Positions 53,670 to 63,288 of a stretch of 64,000 bases of DNA are shown here, piece by piece. A model generated the notes under the pieces. That model was not told the origin of the DNA, ran no database searches, and was given only the letters and a program-made list of their open reading frames with translations. Both the position numbers and the translations under genes were made by a program. Numbering within the stretch: the first letter of the stretch is position 1; the number at the start of each line of letters is the position of its first letter. Origin of the DNA: Thiodiazotropha sp040506775 (GTDB taxonomy: Bacteria; Pseudomonadota; Gammaproteobacteria; Chromatiales; Chromatiaceae); contig JBEVWC010000003.1 in the NCBI GenBank assembly GCA_040506775.1, positions 62,001 to 126,000 of the forward strand, in the 5' to 3' direction.

Positions 53670-54683
53670 ATGAAAGTGGACCTCCCCATGAAGTATCATC
53701 TCACACGGATCAAGTCGAACCTCGGATCACGGGCAATGCTGGCATCGCTCTGCGGTATATTCTCATTGAGTGCGGTCGCGGGAGTCGACAGAACCCTGCC
53801 CTTACCTCCCGGCAGCATCGCACCCAGCGCGGATGAAGTGGCACAGCAAGTCTACTTTGCGAATCATTTCTACTCGTTCAAGAATTTTTCCATTGCCCGG
53901 CGCGGCAGCACCATGAGTGTGCTGATCAATCAATCGGCCAGCAACAAGGAAAGCACGGTCAGTCTGGAACGCCACATCAATAACGACTATGAAGCAGAAC
54001 CCGGTGAAGCGATTCGCTCCAGGGACCTGGCGATCTTCCACTCCGGCAACATGCGCGGCACCGGCATGCTGGTCACGGAATACACGGAAGACGACAAGAG
54101 CAAGGATTACATGGTCTGGACCCCGGAACTGCGAAAAATCCGTCGATTCGCACAGCCACAGCAGGATGAAGCCTGGGGTGGCAGCGCCTTTACATTCGGC
54201 GATGTGACATTGAGAAAACCTGATGATGAAACCCATGAACTGATCGGTAAAAAGATCTTCCACACCTGCCTGGGCGCGATCGAGGATCTTGAGGGTAAGC
54301 ATTTCCGCTTTGTCGGGGAATTGCCGAACCGAAGCTGCCGTCATGCGGGCAAAGAGGTCTATGGACTGAAAAGCACCACAAAGTTTGACGACTGGTGGTA
54401 TGACTACCGGATCAGCTATGTCGACACCAGCAGTTTTGCCGACTACCGCACCCTCTATTACAAAGACGGTAAATTGATAAAAGTAGTGGACAGGGACTGG
54501 GGTCTGGTCAATAGTGACAAAAAGGGTGATCCCCGGGCACTGTTCTGGAAATACTGGTACGGCTATGATCTACGCACCGGCCAGGAGAGCTGGGCCATCG
54601 TGCCGCAAAAGGTCGTGGAATATAATACCGATCGCAGCAGTTCTTACTGGACCGAGAAAACACTGCGCAAAATCAAACGCTGA
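53670..54683 (+). CDS. LolA-like outer-membrane lipoprotein-sorting family protein, copy 1
   Basis: The 337-residue periplasmic protein has a signal sequence (MLASLCGIFSLSAVAG) followed by DEVAQQVYFANHFYSFKNF, KDYMVWTPELRKIRRF, SAFTFGDVTLRKPDDE and YYKDGKLIKVVDRDW, the pattern of the LolA-like family annotated as outer membrane lipoprotein-sorting protein. The family is normally encoded with RND (MMPL-type) exporters, but none is adjacent here. It begins one base after the stop of the secreted helical protein; a second ATG (53688) is an alternative. A paralogue of the same length follows 154 bases later. Confidence 0.85.
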   Translation: MKVDLPMKYHLTRIKSNLGSRAMLASLCGIFSLSAVAGVDRTLPLPPGSIAPSADEVAQQVYFANHFYSFKNFSIARRGSTMSVLINQSASNKESTVSLERHINNDYEAEPGEAIRSRDLAIFHSGNMRGTGMLVTEYTEDDKSKDYMVWTPELRKIRRFAQPQQDEAWGGSAFTFGDVTLRKPDDETHELIGKKIFHTCLGAIEDLEGKHFRFVGELPNRSCRHAGKEVYGLKSTTKFDDWWYDYRISYVDTSSFADYRTLYYKDGKLIKVVDRDWGLVNSDKKGDPRALFWKYWYGYDLRTGQESWAIVPQKVVEYNTDRSSSYWTEKTLRKIKR

Positions 54684-54837
54684 AATGGATCTTTAACCTC
54701 TACCTGTGAATGAGAGTGGTTTCAGGTTTGATCACATGAACATCCGGTATCGCTAAGGAGCCCACCAACCAACTTGATGAGTAGTACTCCGAAGTAGTTG
54801 TAAGGAGACCATCTGAGTAATAACGACGAAGATCCTT

Positions 54838-55845
54838 ATGAATATTCTTCTCACAAAGCCGAACACATGGTTTAAACATACAACTCATCCCAGTTGCTCG
54901 CTGTTGCTGCTGTGCTGCCTGATCCCTCTGGGTGCCTGGGCCGGAGTGGAGCGAAATCTTCCACTCCCCCCCAAGGGCCAGACCCCCGATGCGGATGAGA
55001 TTGCCCGCCAGGTCTATTACGCCAATCATTTCTACGCTTTCAAGAATTTTTCCATCTTGCGTCGCGGTAACACCATGACCGTGCTGATCAACCGCTCGTC
55101 CAGTGGCAAGGAGACCCTCATTGGACTGGAGCGGCATCTCAACAACAATTACGACCTGATTCCCGATGAAGCCGTGCGCTCGCGGGATCTGGCGATCTTC
55201 CACTCCGGCAACATGCGCGGCACCGGTATGCTGGTCACCGAGTACAAGGACGACAACAAGAGCAAGGATTACATGGTGTGGCTACCGAAACTGCGCAAGA
55301 TCCGGCGCTTTGCCCAACCCCAGTATGATGATGCCTGGGGTGGCAGTGTCTTCACCTTCGGTGATGTGACCTTGCGCAAACCGGAAGACGAAACCCACGA
55401 ACTGATCGGCGTAAAGACCATGCGTACCTGCCTGGGCGCCATCGAGGACATGGAAGGCAAACACTATCGGTATGTTGGTGAACTACCCAACCGCAGCTGT
55501 CGGCACGCGGGTAAACAGGTCTATGGCCTGAAGAGCACCACAAAATTCGACTTCTGGTGGTACGACTACCGGATCAGCTATGTGGACACCAGCAGCTTTG
55601 CCGATTACCGGACCCTCTATTACAAAGACGGCAAACTGATCAAAGTTATCGATCGCGACTGGGGACTGGTCAACAGCGAAGACAAAGGTGATCCCCGTGC
55701 ATTGTTCTGGAAGTATTGGTATGGCATCGATCTGCGTACCGGACAAGAGAGCTGGGCGGTGGTCCCGCAGAAGGTAATCGACTACAACACGGATGAGGAC
55801 AACGATTTCTGGACTGAGAAAACCTTGCGCAAGATCAAACGCTGA
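54838..55845 (+). CDS. LolA-like outer-membrane lipoprotein-sorting family protein, copy 2
   Basis: The 335-residue paralogue of the preceding gene shares long identical blocks (IFHSGNMRGTGMLVTEY, GELPNRSCRHAGK, YVDTSSFADYRTLYYKDGKL); by eye about four of five mature residues agree. The N-terminal signal (SLLLLCCLIPLGAWA) is different in sequence. The two cysteines of the mature domain (TCLGAIED and NRSCRHAG) are kept in both copies and may form a disulfide. It arose by tandem duplication; differences cluster in the N-terminal 90 residues and at the last loop (NTDEDNDFW versus NTDRSSSYW). Confidence 0.85.
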   Translation: MNILLTKPNTWFKHTTHPSCSLLLLCCLIPLGAWAGVERNLPLPPKGQTPDADEIARQVYYANHFYAFKNFSILRRGNTMTVLINRSSSGKETLIGLERHLNNNYDLIPDEAVRSRDLAIFHSGNMRGTGMLVTEYKDDNKSKDYMVWLPKLRKIRRFAQPQYDDAWGGSVFTFGDVTLRKPEDETHELIGVKTMRTCLGAIEDMEGKHYRYVGELPNRSCRHAGKQVYGLKSTTKFDFWWYDYRISYVDTSSFADYRTLYYKDGKLIKVIDRDWGLVNSEDKGDPRALFWKYWYGIDLRTGQESWAVVPQKVIDYNTDEDNDFWTEKTLRKIKR

Positions 55846-55908
55846 TCGTCTTCAGAGCATCGAGGCTGTGGCATGGCGAGTCCGTCAGGGGCCCATGCCC
55901 AAGCCATG

Positions 55909-56676
55909 TCACTCCTTGATCCCAACACCCTTGGCCAGCAGTTTCAGGCTGAACAGGGTCAATAACACGATGAACCCCAGAATAATGGCCAAGGCGATCC
56001 GAACATCGATATCGGACACACCCAGCAGGCCATAACGGAAGGTGTTGACCATATACAACACCGGGTTTACCAGGGAGAGCTTCTGCCAGAACTCCGGTAA
56101 CAGTTCGATCGAATAGAACACCCCGCCCAGATAGGTCAAAGGTGTCAGTATGAACGTCGGCACGATGGAGATGTCGTCAAAGCTTTTTGCATACACCGCA
56201 TTGATGAAACCCGCGAGAGAAAACAGCACGGATGTCAGCACGAAGACCACAAGGGTCAGGGCATAGCTGTGAATGCGCAGATCGGTGAAGAACAGGGAGA
56301 TCAAGGTCACCACAACACCAACGATCAGCCCCCTGGCCACCCCTCCGGTCACATAACCTGACAACACAATCCAATTAGGCACAGGGGCGATCAAGAGTTC
56401 CTCGATGTAATGTTGCAACTTGGTGCTGAAGAACGAGGACACCACATTGGCATAGGAGTTCTGAATCACTGACATCAGGATCAGGCCCGGCACAATGTAT
56501 TCGATGTAGCTGTAACCCCCCATTTCACCGATCCTCTGACCAATGAGTTTACCGAAGATGATGAAATAGAGGGTCGTGGTGATGGCCGGAGGCAATATGG
56601 TCTGCACCCAGATACGGGTGAAGCGCAAGATCTCCTTGGTAACGATGGTCTGATAGGCTATGCGTTTAATCGACAT
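55909..56676 (-). CDS. ABC-2 type transporter permease
   Basis: The 255-residue protein has six membrane helices, beginning after a cytoplasmic basic N-terminus (SIKRIAYQTIVTKEILRFTR), and the ABC-2 end motif with LTPLTYLGGVFYSIELLPEFW followed by LVNPVLYMVNTFRYGLLG. It is similar to YadH-type permeases. It is the last gene of the four-gene unit, one base after its ATPase gene. Substrate is not known; polysaccharide, lipid or drug export are all possible for the family. Confidence 0.93.
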   Translation of the reverse strand: MSIKRIAYQTIVTKEILRFTRIWVQTILPPAITTTLYFIIFGKLIGQRIGEMGGYSYIEYIVPGLILMSVIQNSYANVVSSFFSTKLQHYIEELLIAPVPNWIVLSGYVTGGVARGLIVGVVVTLISLFFTDLRIHSYALTLVVFVLTSVLFSLAGFINAVYAKSFDDISIVPTFILTPLTYLGGVFYSIELLPEFWQKLSLVNPVLYMVNTFRYGLLGVSDIDVRIALAIILGFIVLLTLFSLKLLAKGVGIKE

Positions 56677-56677
56677 C

Positions 56678-57601
56678 TCATGCCCCCGGATCGGGACGTT
56701 CGACCAGATCGATGAACATCTGCTCCAGCCGGTTTTGCTTATTGCGCATGCTGGTCACCTGTATGCCTTGACGGGACAGAGCCTCGAAAAATCCGTTCAG
56801 ACGCTTTTCACGGGTCACGGTCACCTCGAGGGTTTGCGGATCCAGCAGGGTTACCCCATAGTCCGGAATCTCCGGCGCCGCATCCAGCGCACGCTCAAGA
56901 TCAATGACAAAAACCTCTGTGTGTAATTGGCTCAATAAACCGGCCATACTGGTCTGTTCGATGATCCGTCCATGGTGGATGATCGCAATGTTGCGGCACA
57001 GGTTTTCCGCTTCTTCCAGATAGTGGGTGGTGAGGATGATCGTGGTTCCCTGGCGATTGATCTCACGCATGAAACGCCACATGGAACGGCGAATTTCGAT
57101 ATCCACTCCGGCGGTGGGTTCGTCCAGGATCAACAGTTGTGGACGATGCACCAGAGCCCGGGCGATCATCAGACGGCGTTTCATACCCCCCGAGAGCCAA
57201 CGCGCCTGGGTGTGACGCTTCTCCCACAGATCGAGTTGTTTCAGGGTCGCCTCGGCCCGGACGAAGGCCTCTTTTCGCGGAATGCCGTAATACCCCGCCT
57301 GGTTGACCAGGATCTCAATCACCGGCTCCCACATATTGAAATTGAATTCCTGGGGCACCAGGCCAATGCGCTGCTTGGCCTGTTCCTTGTCACGATCCAG
57401 ATCGTACCCGTAGACACTCACCTGTCCCGAACTCTTGTTGGTCAGTGAGGCAATGATACTGATCGCGGTGGATTTACCGGCGCCGTTCGGACCGAGCAGG
57501 GCGTAGAAATCCCCCTCCTCCACCACCAGGCTGACACCTTTCAATGCGGTGAAACCGTTATGGTAGGTCTTGTGCAGGTTATCAATGACCAGCGCAGGCA
57601 T
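56678..57601 (-). CDS. ABC transporter ATP-binding protein
   Basis: The 307-residue ATPase has Walker A LLGPNGAGKSTA, signature WLSGGMKRRLMIARAL, Walker B LLILDEPTAGVD and H-loop LTTHYLEEAE, with a C-terminal domain of about 80 residues. Pattern and permease partner fit the YadG/YadH type. It follows the ParA-like gene by 31 bases. Confidence 0.95.
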   Translation of the reverse strand: MPALVIDNLHKTYHNGFTALKGVSLVVEEGDFYALLGPNGAGKSTAISIIASLTNKSSGQVSVYGYDLDRDKEQAKQRIGLVPQEFNFNMWEPVIEILVNQAGYYGIPRKEAFVRAEATLKQLDLWEKRHTQARWLSGGMKRRLMIARALVHRPQLLILDEPTAGVDIEIRRSMWRFMREINRQGTTIILTTHYLEEAENLCRNIAIIHHGRIIEQTSMAGLLSQLHTEVFVIDLERALDAAPEIPDYGVTLLDPQTLEVTVTREKRLNGFFEALSRQGIQVTSMRNKQNRLEQMFIDLVERPDPGA

Positions 57602-57632
57602 GGATCAGAATCCGCAATTCATACGCAACACG

Positions 57633-58376
57633 TCAGTCAAGGCGCTTTTGAACATCGGCCCATAGTGCCTGATAGGCCAGGGCTGCCTGACTTTTTGGAG
57701 CGAATGCCTGAACCGGCATTCGGTGAATGCCCATTTTTTCCACGTCGCTGGCATAGGGAATTTGAGCTTCCAGCAACTCTTTGTCCGTTTGCTGAAGTTG
57801 CTGCATGACATCCAGATGCATACGCTTGCGCCGATCCACCATGGAGAAAAACGGCATCAACTCCAGGCCCGTAATCCGGTGTCCATCGAGAAATTCCAGC
57901 AGTTGGGCATAGGTACGCAATGAGAGTGTCGTTGGGATCAATGGCAGCAGCAGGCCTTCAGCGGCACGAAAAATATTCTCTGAGACCAGAGAGATACTCG
58001 GCGGACAGTCGAGAAACACATAGTCGTAGGCATGGGATAACGGGCGCAGCAACTTCAGTAACTGCTTGGTCGGTTTCTTCGCGTCTTCGAGTTGCAGGTC
58101 CATGTTGCGATAGGAAAAATCCGCCGGCAGCATGTCCAGGTTTTCAAAGTCGGTAGCCTTGACCACCTCTTCCAGATCAATCTTTCCACTGATCAGACGT
58201 TTCTTGCTGCCTTTGACTTTGGGCTTGATACGGAAGTAGAAGGTTGCCGCAGCCTGGGGGTCCAGATCCCAGATCAGGGTGCGATACCCCTGGGACGCCG
58301 CGAGATAGGCCAGGTTGACGGCAGTGGCCGTCTTACCCACCCCACCCTTGATGTTATACACACCCAGAATATGCAT
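57633..58376 (-). CDS. ParA/MinD-family partition-type ATPase
   Basis: The 247-residue protein has the deviant Walker A YNIKGGVGKTATAV (residues 10-16, with the signature lysine), Walker A' LIWDLDPQAAATFY and Walker B DYVFLDCPPSISLVSEN. It lacks an N-terminal helix-turn-helix, so it is the small ParA type, with basic residues near the C-terminus (VDRRKRMHL) that could bind DNA. It is not beside a parB gene or chromosome origin genes. The ATG overlaps the stop of the CHAD gene by one base, which argues for a joint function. Confidence 0.9.
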   Translation of the reverse strand: MHILGVYNIKGGVGKTATAVNLAYLAASQGYRTLIWDLDPQAAATFYFRIKPKVKGSKKRLISGKIDLEEVVKATDFENLDMLPADFSYRNMDLQLEDAKKPTKQLLKLLRPLSHAYDYVFLDCPPSISLVSENIFRAAEGLLLPLIPTTLSLRTYAQLLEFLDGHRITGLELMPFFSMVDRRKRMHLDVMQQLQQTDKELLEAQIPYASDVEKMGIHRMPVQAFAPKSQAALAYQALWADVQKRLD

Positions 58377-59932
58377 CAGGCCCCTCCGAACAGCTTGCGG
58401 AAGGCTTTTTCATTCTCCGAGCTGCTGAATTCGGTGAAAAGTTGTGCGAAGGCCCGTCGGGTCAGCGCCTGTTTCTCATAGAGTTTACCCACCAGGATTC
58501 CCATCGCCATCAAGGCGCTGGCCGGAGCTCCTTCCTTGAGCATTTCGCTGCCAAAACCTTCCAGGGAATGGGCCTGCACCTCGAGATCCTGAAATTCACC
58601 CAGGTTGTCGAGCAGCACTTTCAGCAACTTTATGAGATGACGAATCTCAGGCTTGGGATAGAGGCTTTGGAAAAACTCCATCATGTAACGCAGTTTTTTG
58701 CACTGTTTGCGCAGTTCATGCATCTGTTCCCCGGGGGAGTTCGGACCAATCGCAGCCCCTTGCTGCAAAATCTTGCTGTAGAGTTTGCCGATCCGTCGGT
58801 CCGCGAGTTCTGCTGCGGGCACCTTGGCATTGGGTCCTTTCGGCTGATCGCTGAGCGGTGCTTCCAGAAAGTCCCGCCAACTCTTGAGTATTTTTCGGAA
58901 ATGCGGGGAATTGAGTTTCTTCACCAGCCGGGCATGCGCGGATTTATGATGTCGTATCAGATAGTCATGAAACGGATCCAGATCCGGTCGCACCGCGGCT
59001 GGCAGGCTGGTGCGATAGTGATTGTACTGTAGCAGGTAGACATCCAGGTCCCGGGTCTGTCCGGTAATCTGGCCGATCCAGGCGAACCCCTGCTTGAAGG
59101 TCTCAAGTTCCTGGGGATCGAACGCACCCTTGATCTGACTCATCGCAGAACGGGTGCGACGGGTTGCAACCCGCAGGTCATGCAGGAACTCACTGTCGAG
59201 ATTGGCCTTGGCGCCTGCCACGTTGGCCTCCAGGGTATCCAGCAGTCCGAGCAGAATGCGTTTCGCGGTGGCATCGGAACGGGCGTCAGGATCCAGATTG
59301 TAGTTGAGCTTGGAGGTGTAATCTCCAGGCTTGATCCCTAAATGACCCATAGCGGCGCGGAACAAACTGTGATCGCAGGGGGAGAGCCGAAAAGCCTGAA
59401 GCCGTTCGATCACCTTCTCGAATTCCGCTTCGTAACCACGTAGCGGCATCACCATCAGCAATGTATCCAATGGTCCGCTCTGCTTGCGGTTGATCGAATG
59501 ATATTCGCTCGATACCCAGGCCACCCGAACCACGGTTTTCTCTTCTGAATCAAGCAGAGCGATATTCTGTCGTGTCTGGGAAATGATCAGCTTGGGCAGC
59601 AGCACACGCATTTCAAGCACTTTGGCCAGATGCTCGGTCACCGGCCCGGGTGGCAGATCCTCTGCAAACTCGGGCTTCTGCGCCATGGGCTGGCAAAGTT
59701 GCGGGGTACAGCCTTCATTGAGCGGCGACCAGCACAGGCGACCCTGTTCATCCTCCTCATGCAACAGTTCCGCTCCGGCGAGCCAGACACGCCAATCAAA
59801 ACTGTCGTAATAGGTTTGCTCAAGATTCGATGATGGGTTTTCACCCAGGCTGTGCGCTTCAGCAAGCGCCGCCTTAAGTCCCTCTAAATCGAAGTCTTCC
59901 GGCAGAAGGTAGGATACTGCATGGAGTGACAT
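58376..59932 (-). CDS. CHAD-domain protein with degenerate CYTH-like N-terminus
   Basis: The 518-residue protein has a C-terminal CHAD domain (about 215-510) with both hallmark histidine helices, FLHDLRVATRRTRSA (His251) and MHELRKQCKKLRYMMEFF (His405), rich in Arg and Lys. The N-terminal part recalls a degraded CYTH domain (YYDSFDWRVWLAGAELLHE, RQNIALLDSEEKTVVRVAW). CHAD domains bind polyphosphate and are found on polyphosphate granules. It is the first gene of an operon with ParA, and its stop overlaps the ParA start. Confidence 0.9.
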   Translation of the reverse strand: MSLHAVSYLLPEDFDLEGLKAALAEAHSLGENPSSNLEQTYYDSFDWRVWLAGAELLHEEDEQGRLCWSPLNEGCTPQLCQPMAQKPEFAEDLPPGPVTEHLAKVLEMRVLLPKLIISQTRQNIALLDSEEKTVVRVAWVSSEYHSINRKQSGPLDTLLMVMPLRGYEAEFEKVIERLQAFRLSPCDHSLFRAAMGHLGIKPGDYTSKLNYNLDPDARSDATAKRILLGLLDTLEANVAGAKANLDSEFLHDLRVATRRTRSAMSQIKGAFDPQELETFKQGFAWIGQITGQTRDLDVYLLQYNHYRTSLPAAVRPDLDPFHDYLIRHHKSAHARLVKKLNSPHFRKILKSWRDFLEAPLSDQPKGPNAKVPAAELADRRIGKLYSKILQQGAAIGPNSPGEQMHELRKQCKKLRYMMEFFQSLYPKPEIRHLIKLLKVLLDNLGEFQDLEVQAHSLEGFGSEMLKEGAPASALMAMGILVGKLYEKQALTRRAFAQLFTEFSSSENEKAFRKLFGGA

Positions 59933-60135
59933 TGACGCGTCTCGTTTTTCCGATCTCGTACAAACAGCAAAATAAAATGTCTAGGTCCCGCACAGGATCT
60001 GCAGGACGGGTGCAGGTTCCTGCATAGGGAACCTGTCCTTGACGACCTGGAGTAACCGGTCGTCTATAGAAGCGCAACGGGCAGATTACCCTAAGTGGTC
60101 GAGGGTGACCACCCCGGCGGGTCCGCCTCAGTTGC

Positions 60136-62781
60136 TCAATCCGCGAGACTCTTACTCGCGATTTCAAATACATCCCTGGAAATATCCGATTGGCCCAGTA
60201 CCCGCTCGAACTCACCCCGCATGAGAGTCTGCCGGCGCTCATCGTAGCGCCTCCAGCGACTCATCATGCGTAACAGGCGGGCTGCGATCTGCGGATTCAT
60301 CCCATCCAGGGCGATGACCTGATCGGCGAGGAAACGGTATCCGCTGCCGTCCGCGGCATGAAAGGCAGCCGGATTGCCTCCACAAAAGGCACCGATCAGG
60401 CTGCGGACCTTGTTCGGATTGCGCAGCGAGAATGCGTTGTGGTTCATCAACGACTTGACCCGATCCAGGGTACCCGGCAACTGGGAAGCTGCCTGCACGG
60501 CGAACCACTTGTCCATTACCAGAGGATCCTGGCGCCACTTTGTTTCGAATTGTTCCAACGCCTGGTTTCGTTCCGGGATATCCCGGTTCACCAGGTTTCC
60601 AAGCGCCGTCATGACATCGGTCATATTGTCCGCCGCTTCGAATTGATCCACGGCGATGCGGTCGATTTCCGGCTCCTGGAGGCTCATCAGATAGCCCAGC
60701 GAGAGGTTTTTCAGACGTCGACGGGCGATGGCTTCGGAACTGATTTCATACCCTGGCGTGAGGTTGTCCCGGTAGCTGCATAGAAAATCCTCCCGCAGTG
60801 CTTTCGCCAGGGCCTGCTTCAACCATTTTCGGGCATGGTGTATCGCGTCAACCTCGACCACGGCCATCTGATCACCGATGCTCGACTCGGTGGGCAGGGT
60901 CAGCAGTTCACTGAGCAGTGCCTTGTCCGAACGGGTGTCATTGAGTACCTGTCGAAACGCGGAGACAAACCCGTCATCAAGATCGAACGCCCTATTTTCC
61001 CGGTGGGCAGACACCAATCGCTGCAAAACACGATGCGCCAGGGTGTGCCCCGCATCCCAGCGATTGAAATCATCCTGGTCCCGGGCCATCAGGAACATCA
61101 GTTCCTCATCGGAATAGTCGTACTCCAGCCTCACCGGCGCGGAGAATCCCCGCAGCAGGGACGGTACCGGCCGCTCGGCCAGGTCGTGAAACTGAAAGCT
61201 CTGCTGGGCCTCGGTCAGTTCCACCACCCGGTGAGTCTCCGCGGCGGAATCGTCAGATTGAAGTTTCAAGGGTATTTCCCGACCCTGAGCATCCAGCAAC
61301 GCCAGATCGATCGGGATGTGAAAGGGTTTCTTGTCCTTTTGTCCCGGAGTATCCGGGGTCGATTGGGACATGTGCAACTGGTACACACCCCTTCCGGCAT
61401 CGAACTCGGACCTCACACGGATCACCGGGGTACCCGCCTGAGCATACCAGAGGCGGAACTGTTGCAGGTCACGCCCGCTGGCGTCTTCCATGCATTTGAC
61501 GAAGTCCTCCGTGGTCACCGCCTGTCCGTCATGCCGTTCGAAATAAAGGTCTGTGGCCTTACGAAACCCATCCGCACCCAGCAGATTGGCCTGCATGCGA
61601 ACCACTTCGGCGCCTTTTTCGTAAACCGTCACGGTATAGAAATTGTTGATCTCGATATAGCTGTCGGGCCGCACCGGATGCGCCATCGGCCCGGCATCCT
61701 CGGCAAACTGATGGGTTCGCAGCAACCTCACGTCCTCGATCCGCTTGACTCCCCGGGATCCCATGTCGGCAGAAAATTCCTGGTCCCTGTAGACCGTCAA
61801 ACCCTCTTTCAGGCTCAGCTGAAACCAGTCCCGGCAGGTGATGCGGTTACCTGTCCAGTTGTGGAAATACTCGTGCGCGATTACCCCCTCGATACCCTGA
61901 AAGTCGCTGTCCGTGGCGGTATCCGGGCGGGCCAGCACAAACTTCGAGTTGAAAACATTCAGTCCCTTGTTTTCCATGGCGCCCATGTTGAAGTCATTCA
62001 CCGCCACGATCATGAACACATCCAGGTCATACTCCCTGCCGTAGCGTTTTTCGTCCCAGGCCATGGCGTGTTTGAGCGAGACCATGGCGTGATCACACTT
62101 GTCGATATTTTCCGGTTCGACATAGATCCTCAGGTCGACCTTGCGCCCTGAGGCGGTGACGAACTGGTCCTGCTGATAGCGCAGATCACCCGCGACCAGA
62201 GCGAACAGATAGCAGGGTTTGGGAAAAGGATCCTCCCAGCGCACCTGGTGCCGCCCGCCTTCCAGATCGAGGGATTCGATACAATTTCCGTTCGACAGCA
62301 ACACCGGGTAGCGCTGCTTGTCGGCACTGATCGTGGTGCTGAAGCGGGCCATCACATCCGGCCGGTCGGGATAGTAGGTGATGCGCCGGAAACCCTCCGC
62401 CTCACACTGGGTACAGAACATTTGACCGGATTGATAAAGTCCCTCAAGCGCAGTGTTCTCCCGGGGATTGATCAACACCTCGGTGCGCAGTACGCACTTC
62501 GCCCCCACGTTCAGGATGGTCAGGGAGCGGGGATCCAGCTGGTACTCCTGCGGGTCCAGTTCACGACCGTCCAGCTGCACCGAACAGAGCTGCAACTGTT
62601 CACCATCCAGCACCAGATCCCCCGGCTGACCGGTATGGGCGGGATTGCGTCGCAGCTGAAGTTCACTGATGACCCGAGTCGCCTCCTCCTGCAGCTGAAA
62701 TTCCAACGCCACCTGATCGACGAGATATTCCGGTGGACGATAGTCTTTGAGATAGATGGTTTTGGCGCTGTCTGTTCGCAT
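60136..62781 (-). CDS. pepN: Aminopeptidase N
   Basis: The M1 zinc aminopeptidase removes N-terminal residues from peptides in the cytoplasm. The 881-residue length fits E. coli PepN (870). It has NMGAMENKG (substrate-binding), the zinc motif VIAHEYFHNWTGN and the following KEGLTVYRDQEF (third ligand). The start MRTDSAKTIYLKDYRPPEY is the usual N-terminus. It is divergent from grxC and has about 200 gene-free bases downstream to the CHAD gene. Confidence 0.98.
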   Translation of the reverse strand: MRTDSAKTIYLKDYRPPEYLVDQVALEFQLQEEATRVISELQLRRNPAHTGQPGDLVLDGEQLQLCSVQLDGRELDPQEYQLDPRSLTILNVGAKCVLRTEVLINPRENTALEGLYQSGQMFCTQCEAEGFRRITYYPDRPDVMARFSTTISADKQRYPVLLSNGNCIESLDLEGGRHQVRWEDPFPKPCYLFALVAGDLRYQQDQFVTASGRKVDLRIYVEPENIDKCDHAMVSLKHAMAWDEKRYGREYDLDVFMIVAVNDFNMGAMENKGLNVFNSKFVLARPDTATDSDFQGIEGVIAHEYFHNWTGNRITCRDWFQLSLKEGLTVYRDQEFSADMGSRGVKRIEDVRLLRTHQFAEDAGPMAHPVRPDSYIEINNFYTVTVYEKGAEVVRMQANLLGADGFRKATDLYFERHDGQAVTTEDFVKCMEDASGRDLQQFRLWYAQAGTPVIRVRSEFDAGRGVYQLHMSQSTPDTPGQKDKKPFHIPIDLALLDAQGREIPLKLQSDDSAAETHRVVELTEAQQSFQFHDLAERPVPSLLRGFSAPVRLEYDYSDEELMFLMARDQDDFNRWDAGHTLAHRVLQRLVSAHRENRAFDLDDGFVSAFRQVLNDTRSDKALLSELLTLPTESSIGDQMAVVEVDAIHHARKWLKQALAKALREDFLCSYRDNLTPGYEISSEAIARRRLKNLSLGYLMSLQEPEIDRIAVDQFEAADNMTDVMTALGNLVNRDIPERNQALEQFETKWRQDPLVMDKWFAVQAASQLPGTLDRVKSLMNHNAFSLRNPNKVRSLIGAFCGGNPAAFHAADGSGYRFLADQVIALDGMNPQIAARLLRMMSRWRRYDERRQTLMRGEFERVLGQSDISRDVFEIASKSLAD

Positions 62782-63024
62782 AGGAGTTCCTGTGGTCCAC
62801 CGGTGAGGTCAGCTCGAGAGTCAATGCAGAAAGTCTAATAGGGGCTGAACGGATCATGCAATGACCATTGTTGTGTCACAATCGCGGGACCCGCTCGGAT
62901 ACCCGATATAGAAGTCGCCCCACTCTGCTGCTAGGATGTTAGGCAGAATCCACCATGAGCTAATCAATTCATTTCTCATGGTATTACAATTATTTAGCTT
63001 TAAGAATTTACCAGGAATCCGAAT

Positions 63025-63288
63025 ATGCCGCACGTCGTGATGTACTCCACCGCCATTTGTCCCTACTGCGTCAGGGCAAAGCACCTGTTGGAAAACAAGG
63101 GTGTCGAATTCGAAGAGATCCGTATCGACCACGACCGTGAGATCATGCAGGAGATGATGCGCCGGAGTAACCGCCAGACCGTCCCACAGATCTTCATCGA
63201 TGATTTTCATGTGGGTGGATATGACGACCTGGCCTCCCTGGAGATGTCCGGACGCCTGAACCAGTTACTCGGCCTCGCGGACGAATGA
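63025..63288 (+). CDS. grxC: Glutaredoxin 3
   Basis: The 87-residue dithiol glutaredoxin has active site STAICPYCVRAK, cis-Pro loop QTVPQIFIDD and GGYDDLASLE. It reduces disulfides with glutathione. The ATG is clear; its stop overlaps the hslR start by four bases (ATGA). Confidence 0.96.
   Translation: MPHVVMYSTAICPYCVRAKHLLENKGVEFEEIRIDHDREIMQEMMRRSNRQTVPQIFIDDFHVGGYDDLASLEMSGRLNQLLGLADE

Noticed and set aside
57633..58376. Chromosome-partition ParA
   Set aside because: Chromosomal parA normally lies with parB, gidA/gidB and atp genes near the origin; here it is coupled to a CHAD gene and none of those is present.
60835..62151. Plus-strand open frame of 438 codons opposite pepN
   Set aside because: Antisense shadow within pepN, with no recognisable domain and no start signal.
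62868..62882. Palindrome TTGTGTCACAA between pepN and grxC as an operator
   Set aside because: Short palindromes of this length occur by chance and no second copy or promoter pairing supports it.
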